Source: Parus major (lineage: Eukaryota > Chordata > Aves > Passeriformes > Paridae). Taken from it: DNA of 64,000 bases. The stretch spans positions 2,865,960 to 2,929,959 of the forward strand of contig NC_031792.1 of assembly GCF_001522545.3 (NCBI RefSeq), in the 5' to 3' direction. Under the pieces are notes generated by a model. It worked only from the letters and a program-made list of their open reading frames with translations, made no database searches and was not told where the DNA came from. Position 1 is the first letter of the stretch. Each line of letters begins with the position of its first letter. Positions 35,160-46,639 of the stretch are shown here, piece after piece. A program made the position numbers and the translations under genes.

Positions 35160-35460
35160 GTTTCTAAACCGTATTGAGGTTGCAAAAACAAATTGACATC
35201 AACATATGGGGGAAGTCTGAAGTTGCAGCAAACATTCGCAAATGTGAGAAACTTTGGCATGCAAGAGTCCCCATTAAATTCAAATACACAATGCACAAGA
35301 TTAAAGTTATTCAGAGGCATTAATGTTTGCAAGATCAGACCCCTGAGATGTCTCTGTGTAGTAACAGTTACTTTAGGTTTAATCTGTTATTGCATTAATA
35401 TCTATAAAGAGCATATATAAATACAAATCAGATGGCAGCTGCAGTCTTGCTGAAGAAAAA
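35160..35460. other. Candidate conserved non-coding element
   Basis: Repeat-free AT-rich block. A 9-base inverted pair (GCAAACATT near 35,228 and AATGTTTGC near 35,322) brackets its centre. TTGCATTAATATC and AATCAGATGGCAGCTGC (E-box-like CAGCTG) follow. Confidence 0.4.
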
Positions 35461-35769
35461 GATTGAAGGGCCTGGGGGGAACTAAAATTTCCACGATGGG
35501 AATTTCCAGTGCCACGTATTTTGGGGATTCTCATCCTGCTCAAACCAAAGTTATTTTCTGTTTTTTACACAATGCACACACACAGATAAACAAGAACAGA
35601 AAAGGCAGAGAAAATGATTAGGGAAAGGAGAGAAGGACAATAAAAATAGTTTTCAAGTGGACAGATTGCCCTTGCACAGGAGCAAGTGATGGACTTAAGC
35701 ATGGCAGCCCCCCTCAGATTTCTGTGAAAAGCCTGATGTGCTCTACTTAACACTTAAGAAAATTCACTG
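35461..35769. other. Unique non-coding DNA
   Basis: No feature recognised. Confidence 0.45.
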
Positions 35770-36330
35770 GGGAATAATGACCTCTAATTTATTTTGGCTA
35801 CAGTGATGTTCATCTGTGCTCCTGTTAATCTCGCTCTGAAGATTTCAGGGGACTTCTGAACTGGAGCCTGGCTCATTCTCCAGTGCCTGGTAGTTAATCT
35901 GCTGGGATATTTCCCCAAATAACCATCTGCTCCACCTTGTATTTGTTTCACTCCCCGACTATCTCAGCTCTTGGTCCGTCCTGCTGGCTTATTCAGCAGT
36001 CTTTAAATTTCTCCTCTGGCCTTATGTCTGGTTGCTTATGTTTTGGACAGACAATAGAGGTGATACAGGCCATTATTCATGAGAAGCTTCAAGTGTAACG
36101 TGAGAAACATCTCATCTCCTGACCCCTGTTAGCATAAGAATCGCTGATAAAATTCTGGACTGAAAGAGAAGAATCTTCTGGGAAAAATATCGGCAAAAGT
36201 TTCACTTGAGATGGGTTTTGTAAGAATAATCCAGATTAATTCTCTGCCTAAGGACCAGATCTAACTCCTGGTGCAGTCACCAGGACTCTGGAGAGGCGCT
36301 GTGGGAGAGGCCTTAGAGGCCCGTGGAATT
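35770..36330. other. Candidate conserved non-coding block
   Basis: Repeat-free. It contains GTTAATCTCGCTCTGAAG, GGCTTATTCAGCAGTC, GGCCATTATTCATGAGAAGC and TTAGCATAAGAATCGC. Enhancer-like by eye. Confidence 0.35.
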
Positions 36331-39300
36331 TTAAAGAGAATATTCTTTAGTGCTCCCACAGCCTGTGCTCGTGCATTTTATATTTTTAATCCAGGGATCA
36401 CAAAGTGATTTCCACACTTGAGTGAATTCAGCCTCCAAACACTCCCAGAGAGGGTGTAAATATTGATCCCACATCTGGATACCCTGAATTAAAGATTGGG
36501 GAGATCTCCTTGGATCAAGCATCATCAAGTCACCAAGTTTTAACCAGTTTCTACTTATTTTAGCAGAGTTACATCTGAAAGAAGTTTAGGTGAAGCAGTG
36601 AGAAAATCCCAATCTGTCAAAAATCCTCACACACTAAACTGAGAGCACAGCTGATCATGGAAAGCAAATTTTGGCCACAGTTTCTTCTTTTTCCTTGTAT
36701 CAACCCCAAGCAGACTCACAAGCAAGGTATTGATGCTGTTTGTGCCTCCAGTGGGATTTATTTCCCACCAAATTTGGCATCAACGGGGTTGATTTAGCAG
36801 GAGCAGAGCCCTGAGCCTGCTAAACACAAACTAACTCAATACCCCTTTAGGGGAAAACGTTAAATAAATGGCAAACAAACCAATTAATACCCTTGGATGG
36901 ATTAATGGAAACAAAAAAAATCTCCACGCTCATGCTGAAAATATCCCAAACCCAAATCGAAACCTGCCCAGGAATGTTTATGGATGCTCCAACTGCTAAT
37001 GGCATGCAGAGCCTTATCCTTCAAATATCACAGGTCAATGGAACAGGAATATGTGCATTTCCAAATGCTCCTTGCTTGGCTGATTCATCAATATGATAAC
37101 TAATACATACTTAAACTCCTCGATGGACTCCCTGAAATTAAAACAACTGGAGAGCACAGAAAAAGCTTAAATAACCATTACCAATGGATTTCAGATAAAA
37201 GTCAAGGAATAATTCCACAAAGATCACCCAGCACAATCAAAGGAAGCAGCTTTGGAGATGGCTGAGGGAAGTGGAAAATGGAACCAATTTCATATGCAGA
37301 GGCAGCTCAGCAAAAAGCCTGCCCAGATTAAAAGCCTGACAAAGTTGGGCCAAGCTGCTCTCCTTGATGGGGAAAAAAACCAAAAACATCAGTAAATGAA
37401 CAATTTTCTCCTTCCAACAGTGACAGAGAGGATGTTTGCTCAGAGACAGGGTTTGGGGACAGGCTGCACCTTTACTCTCCCTGTTTTGGGAAATCCAGAG
37501 TGGCTGCTCATGTTGAGCATGGTCTGGGACATCCCTGTGGTCACTTGGGGTCACTTGTCCTGGCTCCCAGCTCCCTGGTTAGTGGGGTGAGGTGCAAAAA
37601 AAAGGGCTCTGTGCAAGCCCTGCTCATCTGGAACTAAAACATCCCTGTGTTATCAGCACTGTTGTCAGCACAAATCCAGAACACAGCCCTGTGCTGGCTT
37701 CTCTGAGGGAAATTAACTCTAATGCAGCCAAAATTCTAATTTTAGCATCACACAGGGGTTTCAGCTGAAATTAAGGCACCTCAACGCTACAGACACACTC
37801 CCCTCTCACTCTACAATCCAGGTTCTCAAGGAAAATATCAAATATTGCTCAATTCACACAAAAACAGGCAGCTGAGGAGCCCTGGAAGAACAACATCAGC
37901 CTTGAGTCCAAGGGAAAGCATTTCCAACACAAAGCAACTGAAACATGGGTCAGGTTTAATGCTGAGCTCACACAAATCTGAGAGGAAAAGTGCTCCTCTC
38001 TGGGCATCTCCTCCTGTAAACCCCGGTTTGGGGCTGTCTCTCAGGCTCTCCTGTCTCCTAAGTGGAACCCTGCAGCTCTTTGATGTCCCTGCATATTTGC
38101 AGCTTTATTTTTTTGTCATCCCTTGACCCTTCCCAAACTCAGATGTTTTCCTCTTGGAGCTGCAGGAGCATTATCTGTGCTTATCAAGAGACCAGCCCAC
38201 AGCTGGATTACTCTTAAGGTTTTTAGGGTCTCCAGGATCTTTTTGAGAGGTTGGGGAAACCAGGAGGAGAGATGGGAGTCATTTCTCCCAGAATTTCAGC
38301 CTTTATTTTCCTTTCCCCACCATGTAGAGCCAGAAAAATAACATCTCATCAATTTCTGTTGTGGAGCCGTTCCTTGGAGAACAGGAGAGCGGGAAAATCA
38401 CATCCAAAATTGTCCAAATCTCCACTTCCTGCTCTCCTCTCCCATCCACACCCAGAGTCTCTTCTAAAAAGAGGATAAAAGATGAAGTTTGTGGATTGTG
38501 AAGCTTGGCTGCTTTAAAAAACCAGAGAGACCCAATCAAACTCCAGGAGATGGTCAGAGGAACCCAACCCTCACATCTGCACTAAACCTTGGCACCCCCA
38601 CATTTCATTTGGGGTTTTCTGACCTCCTTTAGCCTCTTCTGCCACACAAAATTTGACTCCTGCATGTGTGGGTTGCATTTGGGGGTTTAATGGGAGCTCT
38701 TGTAGGTGGGGGCTGGAGGAACATAAATTAGTCTAAACATCTTGGATTTTCCAAGAAGAAATCTTTCCAGGAACAAATGAAGGAAACAGGCTCCCAGGGC
38801 CCCTCATAAATTCTGGCAAGGAGAGGCCTGTGCTCCCACAGAGGACATTTCAGAACAACATTTCCCGAGGCATTTCTGAATGCTGTGGATTTACAGGCAG
38901 AGGTGATGGCTGCTAAAGGCCTGGCCAACAAAGGTGGGAGAACAATGCAGCAAGAAACAAATAAAACCTTTTTTCCCTTCATTTAACTAAAAGAAACTAG
39001 GCCTGATTCCCTTTGTTTGACACCAGTAGGGCACCATTCAGTGCCCAGGAGTTAATCCTGATTTACTGCAGCACATCCCAGCACAGGAGCTGTTCCTCAG
39101 ACAGGGAATCCAGCACAACGCTCCCACATCTGCAGCAAACTCAGATTTTCCTAATCACCCACCTCCTCTCCAAGCATTTTGTTGACCATGAAGGCAATCA
39201 CATGAATTTGTAAGTCTGAGATGGGGGAGCAGTGTGAGCCTCCATGGTTGGGTTTCTATGGAAACAATTCCCCCGGCATCCTCAGTCCACATTCGGTATT

Positions 39301-39405
39301 CCTGTCTGGCTGCCTCCTTCTCACACTCAAAATCCCTGTTCTCCAAACACTCATCTCAGGAGGGTGATGTCTGCTGCTCCCTCCTGCTCACCCAGTGAGC
39401 TGGGC
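36331..39405. other. Unique non-coding DNA
   Basis: A 3-kb stretch with no recognised exon, interspersed repeat or tandem array. Open frames reach about 105 codons on either strand and show no domain. Confidence 0.5.
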
Positions 39406-39615
39406 AGTGCTGGGATGAGCAGGAATGGGGCAGACACTGCTCCCCAATTCTGGGATGAGCAGGAATGGGGCACTCACTGCTCCCCAATTCTGGGATGAGC
39501 AGGAATGGGGCACTCACTGCTCCCCANNNNNNNNNNNNNNNNNNNNNNNNNNNNNNNNNNNNNNNNNNNNNNNNNNTTCTGGGATGAGCAGGAATGGGGC
39601 ACTCACTGCTCCCCA
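39406..39615. repeat. 40-bp minisatellite with internal assembly gap
   Basis: Units begin with TGGGATGAGCAGGAATGGGG at 39,411, 39,451, 39,491 and 39,580, and each carries CACTGCTCCCCA. A run of 50 N (39,527-39,576) interrupts the array in mid-unit, so the copy number is uncertain. The unit has the same length as that at 1114-1268 but a different sequence. Confidence 0.96.
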
Positions 39616-40729
39616 CTCCTGACCCAGAGGAATCAGGATGGCAACACAATCTCTTTAGGGTTTTGCTATTTTGGTGCAAGAATAAAAATTAGTCCTAACC
39701 ATAATCATCTGGCCCCTTTCACCCCTCAGTGAAAACCATGACTTACAAAGGAAACTGATATTTATAGCAACTTCCACGCAGAAGCTGCCACCGTTCCATC
39801 TCCTCTTTCTGCTCCCTGGCAGCTTCACCCATCCCATAAAAGCAATTACTTATGGGAAAGGTGGCAGCTTCTCAACTCCCGGTGCAGCCAAGCACACCAG
39901 GCTTCAGCCCTGGGATGGAATCACTCCCTGCCCAGCTGGAACAGGGAGCAGCCCAGGGAGCCAGGAATAAACCTCTCGCTTAAAACTTGGCCACGATGCT
40001 TCAATTAGCACTCCATCCTCAGGACAAGTCCCACTTCCCAAACACCAGGGCCTCCATCAGCTCCCTTCTGAGGTTGGTTCACAATCCAACGGGCTTCACA
40101 CTCCATTTTCCTCAGAGCCAGCAGGTTTTTAATCGCTCAGCCCCACCGAAACTCAATCCCTGCGCACCACGGGGAACAATCCGTGCCTTGTGTCTGCAGA
40201 GCAGCCACCAGCCCCATCCCCTGAGAGAGGACACAACTCAGGGCTTCTGGGGCTGGAAATCTGCTGTGCCTGTCCCAGCCAGCTCCAGTTCCTGGGCTCC
40301 TCATGGACTGCTCCTCCGGGCAGGTGCCACACACACGCAGGGCTGGGTTACACCTGCAGCCCCTCACAACTTCCCGTCCCAACATCCCACATCTTCTGCC
40401 ACTGCTCCAGACTGTGCTGGTTCAAAAGCTGTATTTCTGCAAGAGCATGTGAAGAACGAGGTCACAGAAATGCCCTCTCTGTCCATTATTTGCCAATATT
40501 CAGCTGAGGAATTCAACATTTTAAGCTTGGTGGCCATAGCCAGCGTTTTGCAGAGCTGCCATAGAAGGAAGATGTCCAAAAATCTTCCCCATTTAACCAC
40601 TCTGAGCTCTGGATACACCAGGAATTACCTTGCAGGAGTTAAAACACCAGTTGCCTCTCTAAACTACCACTTCCACCCCTGCTGTGCCAGTTTTAAAAGA
40701 GTGCAAGGGCCACATTTTTAGACAGTATA
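39616..40729. other. Unique DNA with the window's longest stop-free frame
   Basis: The first ATG of a plus-strand frame lies at 39,996 and the frame ends at 40,721 (about 240 codons). The product is rich in Ser, His and Pro with no recognisable domain, signal peptide or transmembrane pattern. Two minus-strand frames overlap it. I treat it as a chance frame in stop-poor DNA. Confidence 0.45.
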
Positions 40730-40800
40730 ATTTGGCCCAGATCCCCCGGCTCCATTGTTTTCACTGGCACTGGGGTAAGCTACACCAGATGAGGATATTG
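40730..40800. mobile_element. Possible ancient amniote repeat fossil
   Basis: TTTGGCCCAGATCC, GGCTCCATTGTTTTCACTGG and TACACCAGATGAGGAT resemble words of old DNA-transposon-like repeats common in turtles and crocodilians (CCATTGACTTCAATGG core, GGCCCAGATCC ends). Recognition is from memory of the family's style and is tentative. Confidence 0.35.
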
Positions 40801-40948
40801 CTCGGAAAAGATTTTCCTTTAAAACAAACACACAAACAAAACCATGCTCAGACAAGACCAGGGGTTTTGAAGCCGCATTCCTGTCTCCAGAAACTTCCAG
40901 TGACTCGCAGTAGTCTCTGCTTCACCAAGCCGCAAATTTGTAACGCTT

Positions 40949-41035
40949 TAATCTTTCCATGTAAGTCAGTTCCTCTCCTCCCTTAATTGTTTTTGTTGCT
41001 CTTCTCTGAATTCCGTCCAATTTACCACACAGTGC
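40949..41035 (-). mobile_element. Ancient CR1/L3-type LINE fossil
   Basis: AATCTTTCCATGTAAGTCAG, TCCTCTCCTCCCTTAATTG, TTTTTGTTGCTCTTCTCTG and AATTCCGTCCAATTTACCAC follow, in order, the segment of CR1/L3 elements around TTGTTGCTCTTCTCTGGA. Divergence is far greater than in the other CR1 copies, so it predates songbirds. Confidence 0.6.
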
Positions 41036-41480
41036 AGACTCCATTACATCCGAAAGGCCAGAAGGATGGTGTACAGAAGCTCATTTTCCAATTCTATGAC
41101 CTCAATTCTTGGGAGGATTTCAGAGCCCAGACACCAGGCTATAAATGAAGAATGTGTGCCCGTATAGCTGGGTAATTTAAATGCATTTTCTGTGAATAAA
41201 TCTACTCGGTACTTTCTTGATCTGTACAATCTTCTGCCATAGGGGCCTAACATAAAAATACTTCAAAGGCTCCAACAAATTCCCTCAAGATGTGATCTTC
41301 AGCATTTCAAAAGCTGAAAGACATAGACAAGGTTTAAAGTGATCATGATATATTTTCAAGGTAACCCTCTTCAGCAACTCCTGTTCACCCATTTCTTGAA
41401 AGTGAAATTCTATCACCTCTCTCTGTATAGATCTTTTTCACTTATTGACTCACTTATGAGCGAGGCAAAGATGAAGTGAA
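41036..41480. other. Candidate conserved non-coding element
   Basis: Repeat-free. Words include GCTGGGTAATTTAAATGCAT and GAATAAATCTACTCGGTAC. It directly follows the ancient LINE fossil, a setting seen in exapted elements. Confidence 0.35.
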
Positions 41481-41714
41481 TTTGACTTTTGGTTAGGTTT
41501 TATTAGACCTCATTATCTTTAAATGAAGCACAGCAACGCTTCCTTCCTTCAAATACCTACTAGAGAGGGCCAAGTGGAAATCCTGCAGCCACAGACCCCT
41601 CACCACTTCCCTTCGCCTCTTGCAGCACCAAGAAAGTTTAGATTTGGGTTCAAGTTTCAGCCTCCATCTCCCTCCCCGTTTCAAGCTGAAACACGACCCT
41701 GCGCAGTAACGCTC
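41481..41714. other. Unique non-coding DNA
   Basis: No feature recognised. Confidence 0.45.
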
Positions 41715-42125
41715 CGCTGAAAGATTATTTTTATGTCACACCTCAGTCCCATCTCTGATATTAATTATACACTGGAGCCTGGAGTCAAAAGAGATTTTCA
41801 AACTGGTGCTCTGGGCTGAAACCAAGATTCCTCCTGCCTGCCTTCCGAGCAGTTCCGTAACAACCTCCCCGAGACTGCGGCATATTTAATGAGAATGCAG
41901 ATGATCAATTGCAGCCCGCCTTGCACGGTTAACTCAATCAACAAACTACTAATGACTCCAGCATGTTACAGCTTTTTTTGGCTAATGAGAACCGCATTGA
42001 CCAGATTTTTCCCCTTCTCCCAGGATCAAACGCCAATATGGAACGAGTTCTGCTACAACTGTAACTTTAGCCTGCGAGCAAAACGCTGCCCGGCCAGGGG
42101 ACAAAGCCTGAGTGTCATTAGGGAG
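41715..42125. other. Candidate conserved non-coding block
   Basis: One of the most enhancer-like stretches in the window. It carries GATATTAATTATACACTGG, CATATTTAATGAGAATGC, GATCAATTGCAGCC, CTCAATCAACAAACTACTAATGAC and TTGGCTAATGAGAACC. Dense TAAT cores plus a TGATCAATTG word suggest homeodomain input. Confidence 0.45.
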
Positions 42126-42262
42126 CAAAAAAGAGCCCCCAGAGCCGTGGGCCAGCCTTCCCAAGGATGTGTCTGGCTGGTGAAACCAAACTCCTGAGAA
42201 ATGCAGAGCTCCCACCTTGGTGCATTTCGAGGCAGAAAAGCCTTTTGTTCCTGCACCATCCC

Positions 42263-42288
42263 ACTCCTCCTCCTCCTCCTCCTCCTCC
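42263..42288. repeat. (TCC)n microsatellite
   Basis: About nine CTC/TCC units, pure pyrimidine. Confidence 0.95.
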
Positions 42289-42587
42289 AGGGTAATTTGT
42301 AGCAGGTGAGAAGTAAATACCTTCTGCTTCCTCTCTCTTTCACTTTTGTTGCTGCAATTTACCTCAATTTCTTTCTTGCCTCCTCCTCCAAGCAGAAGTC
42401 AATCGACCTTGTGAAAGAATTCAGGGGTTTATGGAGTTTATAGAGTTTAACACAGAGTTAAAAAATGGGAGTCAGTCATGTTTATCTCCTCTAAACACTA
42501 AAATTTTACACAGAAAAGATCAGAATTAGGTCAAAAAGGGTAAGATTTAAGCCCATTCTCGTCCACTTCAAGCAGATACTGGAAGAA

Positions 42588-42640
42588 AATCATGAAGGTT
42601 GGAAAAGCCCATGGAGTCCAATCCTTAATCCAGATAGGAG
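42588..42640 (-). mobile_element. CR1 3'-end fragment (older)
   Basis: AATCATGAAGGTTGGAAAAG, CCCATGGAGTCCAATCCTTA and ATCCAG match the older avian CR1 3' terminus (AGGTTGGAAAAGACCTC..AAGTCCAACC) in reverse complement. Confidence 0.7.
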
Positions 42641-43033
42641 CCATTCTCTCCCAGCCTGGTTTAAGAGATGTCAAAGTCTCTTTATTCTCCTGGGCATCAA
42701 GAAGCCAGGCCTTGAAATGTGTGTCTGGCAACTCCTGTGGAAAGTAAACTCAAGTTACTGTAAAAATAACTTTACCAATGCTCATTTGTAAATGGACCAG
42801 GGCTTTAGCACAGCCAGGTTTTTGTGCTACTTCCTCAGATTGCTTTTAGGTTCATTAAACTCCAACTTCAGGAAGAAAATGGTAGCATTTGATTTATGGG
42901 TACGGGGGAAGAAGGATGAAATGAGCAATAAATCTCCCAACTGTGGTGTTCCTCCAGCCCTCTGCAAGCCAGAGCAAGGAGCTCCCAGATTCCAGCCCAG
43001 GATTAACACCTGATGTCCAGGAGAAAAAAATCC

Positions 43034-43078
43034 CCCTGCTCTGTGCCTCAGTTTCCCTGATCAGAATAAGGTGATGCC
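43034..43078 (+). mobile_element. Probable MIR (CORE-SINE) fossil
   Basis: CTGCTCTGTGCCTCAGTTTCCCTGATCAGAATAAGGTGATGCC lines up with the MIR core CTCTGTGCCTCAGTTTCC and the following ATCTG..AA..GG..ATA positions. Confidence 0.5.
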
Positions 43079-44107
43079 AACTCTGAGGCCAAATTTGGTG
43101 ACATTTAAATAGGAAACTGCTGACTTAAAATGGGATATTTGTGGTTCCTGAAGCAAATATGAGAAAATGAATGGATTTTCTGCCTGCTTTTTGCCTCTTT
43201 TTATTGCCTTCAAGAAGCAGGGAGGAATGACCAGGAGGTTTTCTGGACAGATCAATGAAGGTAACACCCAAGAAATGACCTTTCCTCGGTGTCTCATAAG
43301 TACCTGTCAACTTCAGGAGTGCCACCACCCTTGAATGGAGAGATTTAAAGCCAGGCTATTCATTAGAGAACAAACTATTATTCCAGAGGTTTAAATGAAT
43401 TGGCCAGTGGCCAGCCTTCCTCACTGCTTAGGGACTACTGGGACAAGCCAAAGTGGCTGCTGTTGGGTTTGCAAAAAAGCAAAAAAAATAGGATTTAAAG
43501 AGCAACAAGAACCAGGCTGTGCAAGTGGTGATGGCCTGACACTCTCAGAAGGTGGCACGAGGGGTAAGAAGATTTAAGCACCATCAGGGAACCACAAAAA
43601 ACAAGTCTGTAAATAGCAGAGATGATATTTGCATCCTATTTTATGGTGTCACTAAATCAACCAGCTAAGCTGACTCTGAGGACTGGCATCAAAAGGTGAA
43701 GAGGTTTGGAGAGCACCTGAAAACACCAATTTTTTCCTGCAGTAGATACCACTTGCCACTGAATTAAAAGCTAAATATTCTTTTCTGGTATAACTCAGAT
43801 TTGCATTAAACCTCAAAGCAAGAGTTACAAACCTCACCTGAAATTTGCTTACCCTGCTGAGGAAGCCTAAGTTGGTTCTGGGTTACTCTATTCTGCAAAT
43901 ACACCAGAATATTGCAAATTTTTTTCTCTGTGCAGGCAGCAATTAAAATTATTCAAGTGGGTTTTCCATCAAAAACTGCACTGCAGCAGCACCAGATTTT
44001 GGGTTGGGTTAAAGCTGCCTCCAGTGATTGCTGACAGCCCTGGGGGAAATATTTTACCACAAACTCAGCTTCTGTCTCACTGGTGGTGAGGATGGTGACC
44101 TTCATCA
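43079..44107. other. Unique non-coding DNA
   Basis: Two octamer words ATTTGCAT at 43,627 and 43,799 lie 172 bases apart. No exon or repeat family recognised. Confidence 0.45.
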
Positions 44108-44330
44108 GGTCATGGAATCTTCCAGGGACACCTTTCCCCAGCCCAGGGTGCTCCAAGCCCTGCCCAGCCTGGCTTTGGTTATTTTGGGCATCCAGAACTT
44201 CTTTGGGCATCCTGTGCCAGGGCCTCACCACCCTCACAGAGCAGAATTTCTTCCTGAATATCCAATTTCAACCTTTACTCCGTCAGTTTGAAGCTTTTCC
44301 ACCCTGCCCTTGCAGATAATCTCTCCTGCG
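44108..44330 (-). mobile_element. CR1 LINE fragment with internal deletion
   Basis: CAGGGTGCTCCAAGCCCTGC, CCAGCCTGGCTTTGG, CACCACCCTCACAGAGCAGA, ATTTCTTCCTGAATATCC and CACCCTGCCCTTGCAG are in CR1 order on the minus strand. The usual GGTTTGGGTTGGAAGGGACC at the 3' end is deleted; CATGGAATC is joined directly to GGGACACC. Confidence 0.88.
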
Positions 44331-45239
44331 AGTCCAACACACAAAAATCACACATAAAATCCTCAGGCTGTCCCACACCTCCCAAAAAGTTGGTGTTTAT
44401 TTTACAAGATAACCTCTTTTTGCAAGGTTTGAAAGATGAAACTTCATCCCCACCTCCCTGCAGACTTTCCCAGACGCTCAGCCCCACCACAGCACCTATC
44501 TGCTAAAATACATCCAAGGTGGTTTTGCTGCCCCACATTTAATTTTAATTAAAACTCAAATACAGAGATTTCCTTACGTTTCCATGCCCTGTTCCCTCTC
44601 CAGTGACACAGCAGCTGGCTGTTCCTGCTGCAGGGATTTTGCAGCTCACAAAATGCTCTGTTGCTGCTGGGAGTGCCTCAAGTCCTGCCCTCCGCGTTCC
44701 CCGCGCTGGCCTCACCTGATTTTGGGCAGCCTTACCCCAGCACAGGCGTGTCACCACTTCAGCTGCCTGGGGAATCTTCCCCTTGCTGCTTTTCCAAGAG
44801 GTTTCTGCTCCATCCCACCACTCTTATTTACCTCGAGCCCGTTTCAGAGCTCAGCCCTTGGAGGAAACCCGCAGAGGCTCCCCAAGAGGAAGGCCTGACA
44901 CGCCACACGGCCAAACAGCCTCACCACGTGCAAAAATAAGATTATACCACACAAAGCTGGCCTCAAAGTGGCCCAGCTTTGCCACAGATAAGGCAGATGG
45001 AGGAGGCTCAGCATGCAAATCAAGAACTTTTTCTTCAAAAACAAAAATAAAAAATCTCCCCAGCTGCTGAAGTTGCAAAAGGCAGAGTTTTAGGACAAGC
45101 TTTATGGTTCAATTTGTTCCCATCACACTCTGCTTATGATGATTTAGCTGAGTGGATCCAGAGTCTCTTAGAGTAAAACAGGTCAGGGTGGGAATGGGAA
45201 AAGATATTTCCATTCTTCAAAGGCAGAAAAACAATTTTT
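44331..45239. other. Unique non-coding DNA
   Basis: Octamer ATGCAAAT at 45,013. Nothing else recognised. Confidence 0.5.
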
Positions 45240-45480
45240 TCATCTTTTCTGACTGGATACAGTTAAAGAAGATTACAACTGGTATGATTGCTTTTGGCAG
45301 CCTAGTGTTTGACCTATCATTCTGTAAAAATATAACTAACCCTCCATATATTGACTGTCAGGAATTTTCCCCCATGTGCTTTTTGTTCTCCTCCCTCTAC
45401 TTTATATGGAAAATTTACCATATAGATCTGCATTTAAAGCCTCCTTGGCCTATTTCATGAGCAGACAGAAGAGATTAAAG
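45240..45480. other. Candidate conserved non-coding element
   Basis: Repeat-free block with ACCCTCCATATATTGACTG, CTTTATATGGAAAATTTACC and ACCATATAGATC. CCATATAT and TTATATGG approximate CArG boxes (CCW6GG), the SRF/MEF2 family of sites. Tentative. Confidence 0.3.
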
Positions 45481-45518
45481 TGAACAGAACATAAGCACAG
45501 CTCAGAACTCTGTCTGCT

Positions 45519-45640
45519 CACAGAATCCTGCACTGGTTTGGGCTGGAAAGGACCTTAAAGCTCATCTCATGCCTTGGGCAGGGACATCTTCCACTAGGCC
45601 AGGTTGTCCAAGCCCTGTCCAGCACGGCCTGGACACTTAG
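45519..45640 (-). mobile_element. CR1 LINE fragment
   Basis: CACAGAATCCTGCACTGGTT, TGGGCTGGAAAGGACCTTAA, CTTCCACTAGGCCAGGTTGT and CCAAGCCCTGTCCAGC match the CR1 3' end in reverse complement. Confidence 0.9.
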
Positions 45641-45742
45641 ATTAGCTCAAATTCAACATTAAAGTTCAGCTTAGCTGCTCCAGGTGCAGCCCGAGCTTTA
45701 GGAAGCCCCTAAAACCCAGTTTGCCACGAGTTGGGAGTACCT

Positions 45743-45798
45743 AAAAATATAAAAATATATCAAATATATATATATATATAAATATAAAAATTTATAAC
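45743..45798. repeat. AT-rich microsatellite
   Basis: AAATATAAAAATAT followed by pure (TA)n, about 55 bases. Confidence 0.93.
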
Positions 45799-46355
45799 TA
45801 GTTTTTGCCTCTCACCCCTGCCAGCCACCAGGCACAGGGCAAAGCCCACGTGTGACAACTCTTTCCTTTGCTGCCACAAAAACCACTCTGAGCATCTCAG
45901 CTCTGCCAGGTCCCTGCTTTCTCCATCACCAAGGGAAAATCCCCCCAAATTTCCTCCACAGGCCTCTGCTCACATGCAGAGCACCCCCAGCTCATGCCCA
46001 CACAGGGATTTCCTTGGGATTTTTGCTGATGCCCAAGATCTTGGATCTGGAAAATCCAGATGAATGCAGCCAAGCACAGGCCCCGTGCAGCTCCCTCCTT
46101 GCTGCTTTAAGTTTAACTTCCCCTGTTTACCTTTTAATTTAATGTATTCCTTTGATCTCTCTTCCTCTCCTTTCTCTTGTCTCCCCGAGTTTGCTGACAC
46201 AGGAGAAGCATGACAAGCTCAGACAGGCCTAACCTACTTTTTTCCCTTTTCTCTGGTACATGTGAACGCTCCCACTCTCCTTCCCAGCATATGAAAGCAC
46301 ATTCCAAGGATCACTGTAATGATATTTCCAGTCCCCTGTGAAGCAATTCCCCCAC
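45799..46355. other. Unique non-coding DNA
   Basis: No feature recognised. Confidence 0.5.
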
Positions 46356-46412
46356 TGACACGTGAGGAAACTGAGACACAGAACTCTTCAATTACTTGCC
46401 CCCCAAAATTGC
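46356..46412 (-). mobile_element. MIR (CORE-SINE) fossil
   Basis: GACACGTGAGGAAACTGAGA, CACAGAACTCTTC and AATTACTTGCCCCC match the reverse complement of MIR around GATGAGGAAACTGAGGCACA and AAGTAACTTGCCCAAGG. The order and spacing fit, which makes this the best of the three MIR-like calls. Confidence 0.65.
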
Positions 46413-46639
46413 AGCAGTGCAAGGGGAAATAAAACCCACCAGGCTTTTCTTGGTCCCAGTCTCTATAAAATCATCATTCCTCAACCCATCACAGGTTTGG
46501 GAAATGCCTCCACTCCTAAAACAGAGGAACAGCAAAATTTTAGGTGTCCACCACAGGGGTTTGCACATTTCTGGGGTTTAATTGCAGCTGAGGAACTCTC
46601 ATCACCCTGTCTTGGGAGCCTCAAAACTGTGCTGGCACC
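46413..46639. other. Unique non-coding DNA
   Basis: No feature recognised. Confidence 0.5.
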
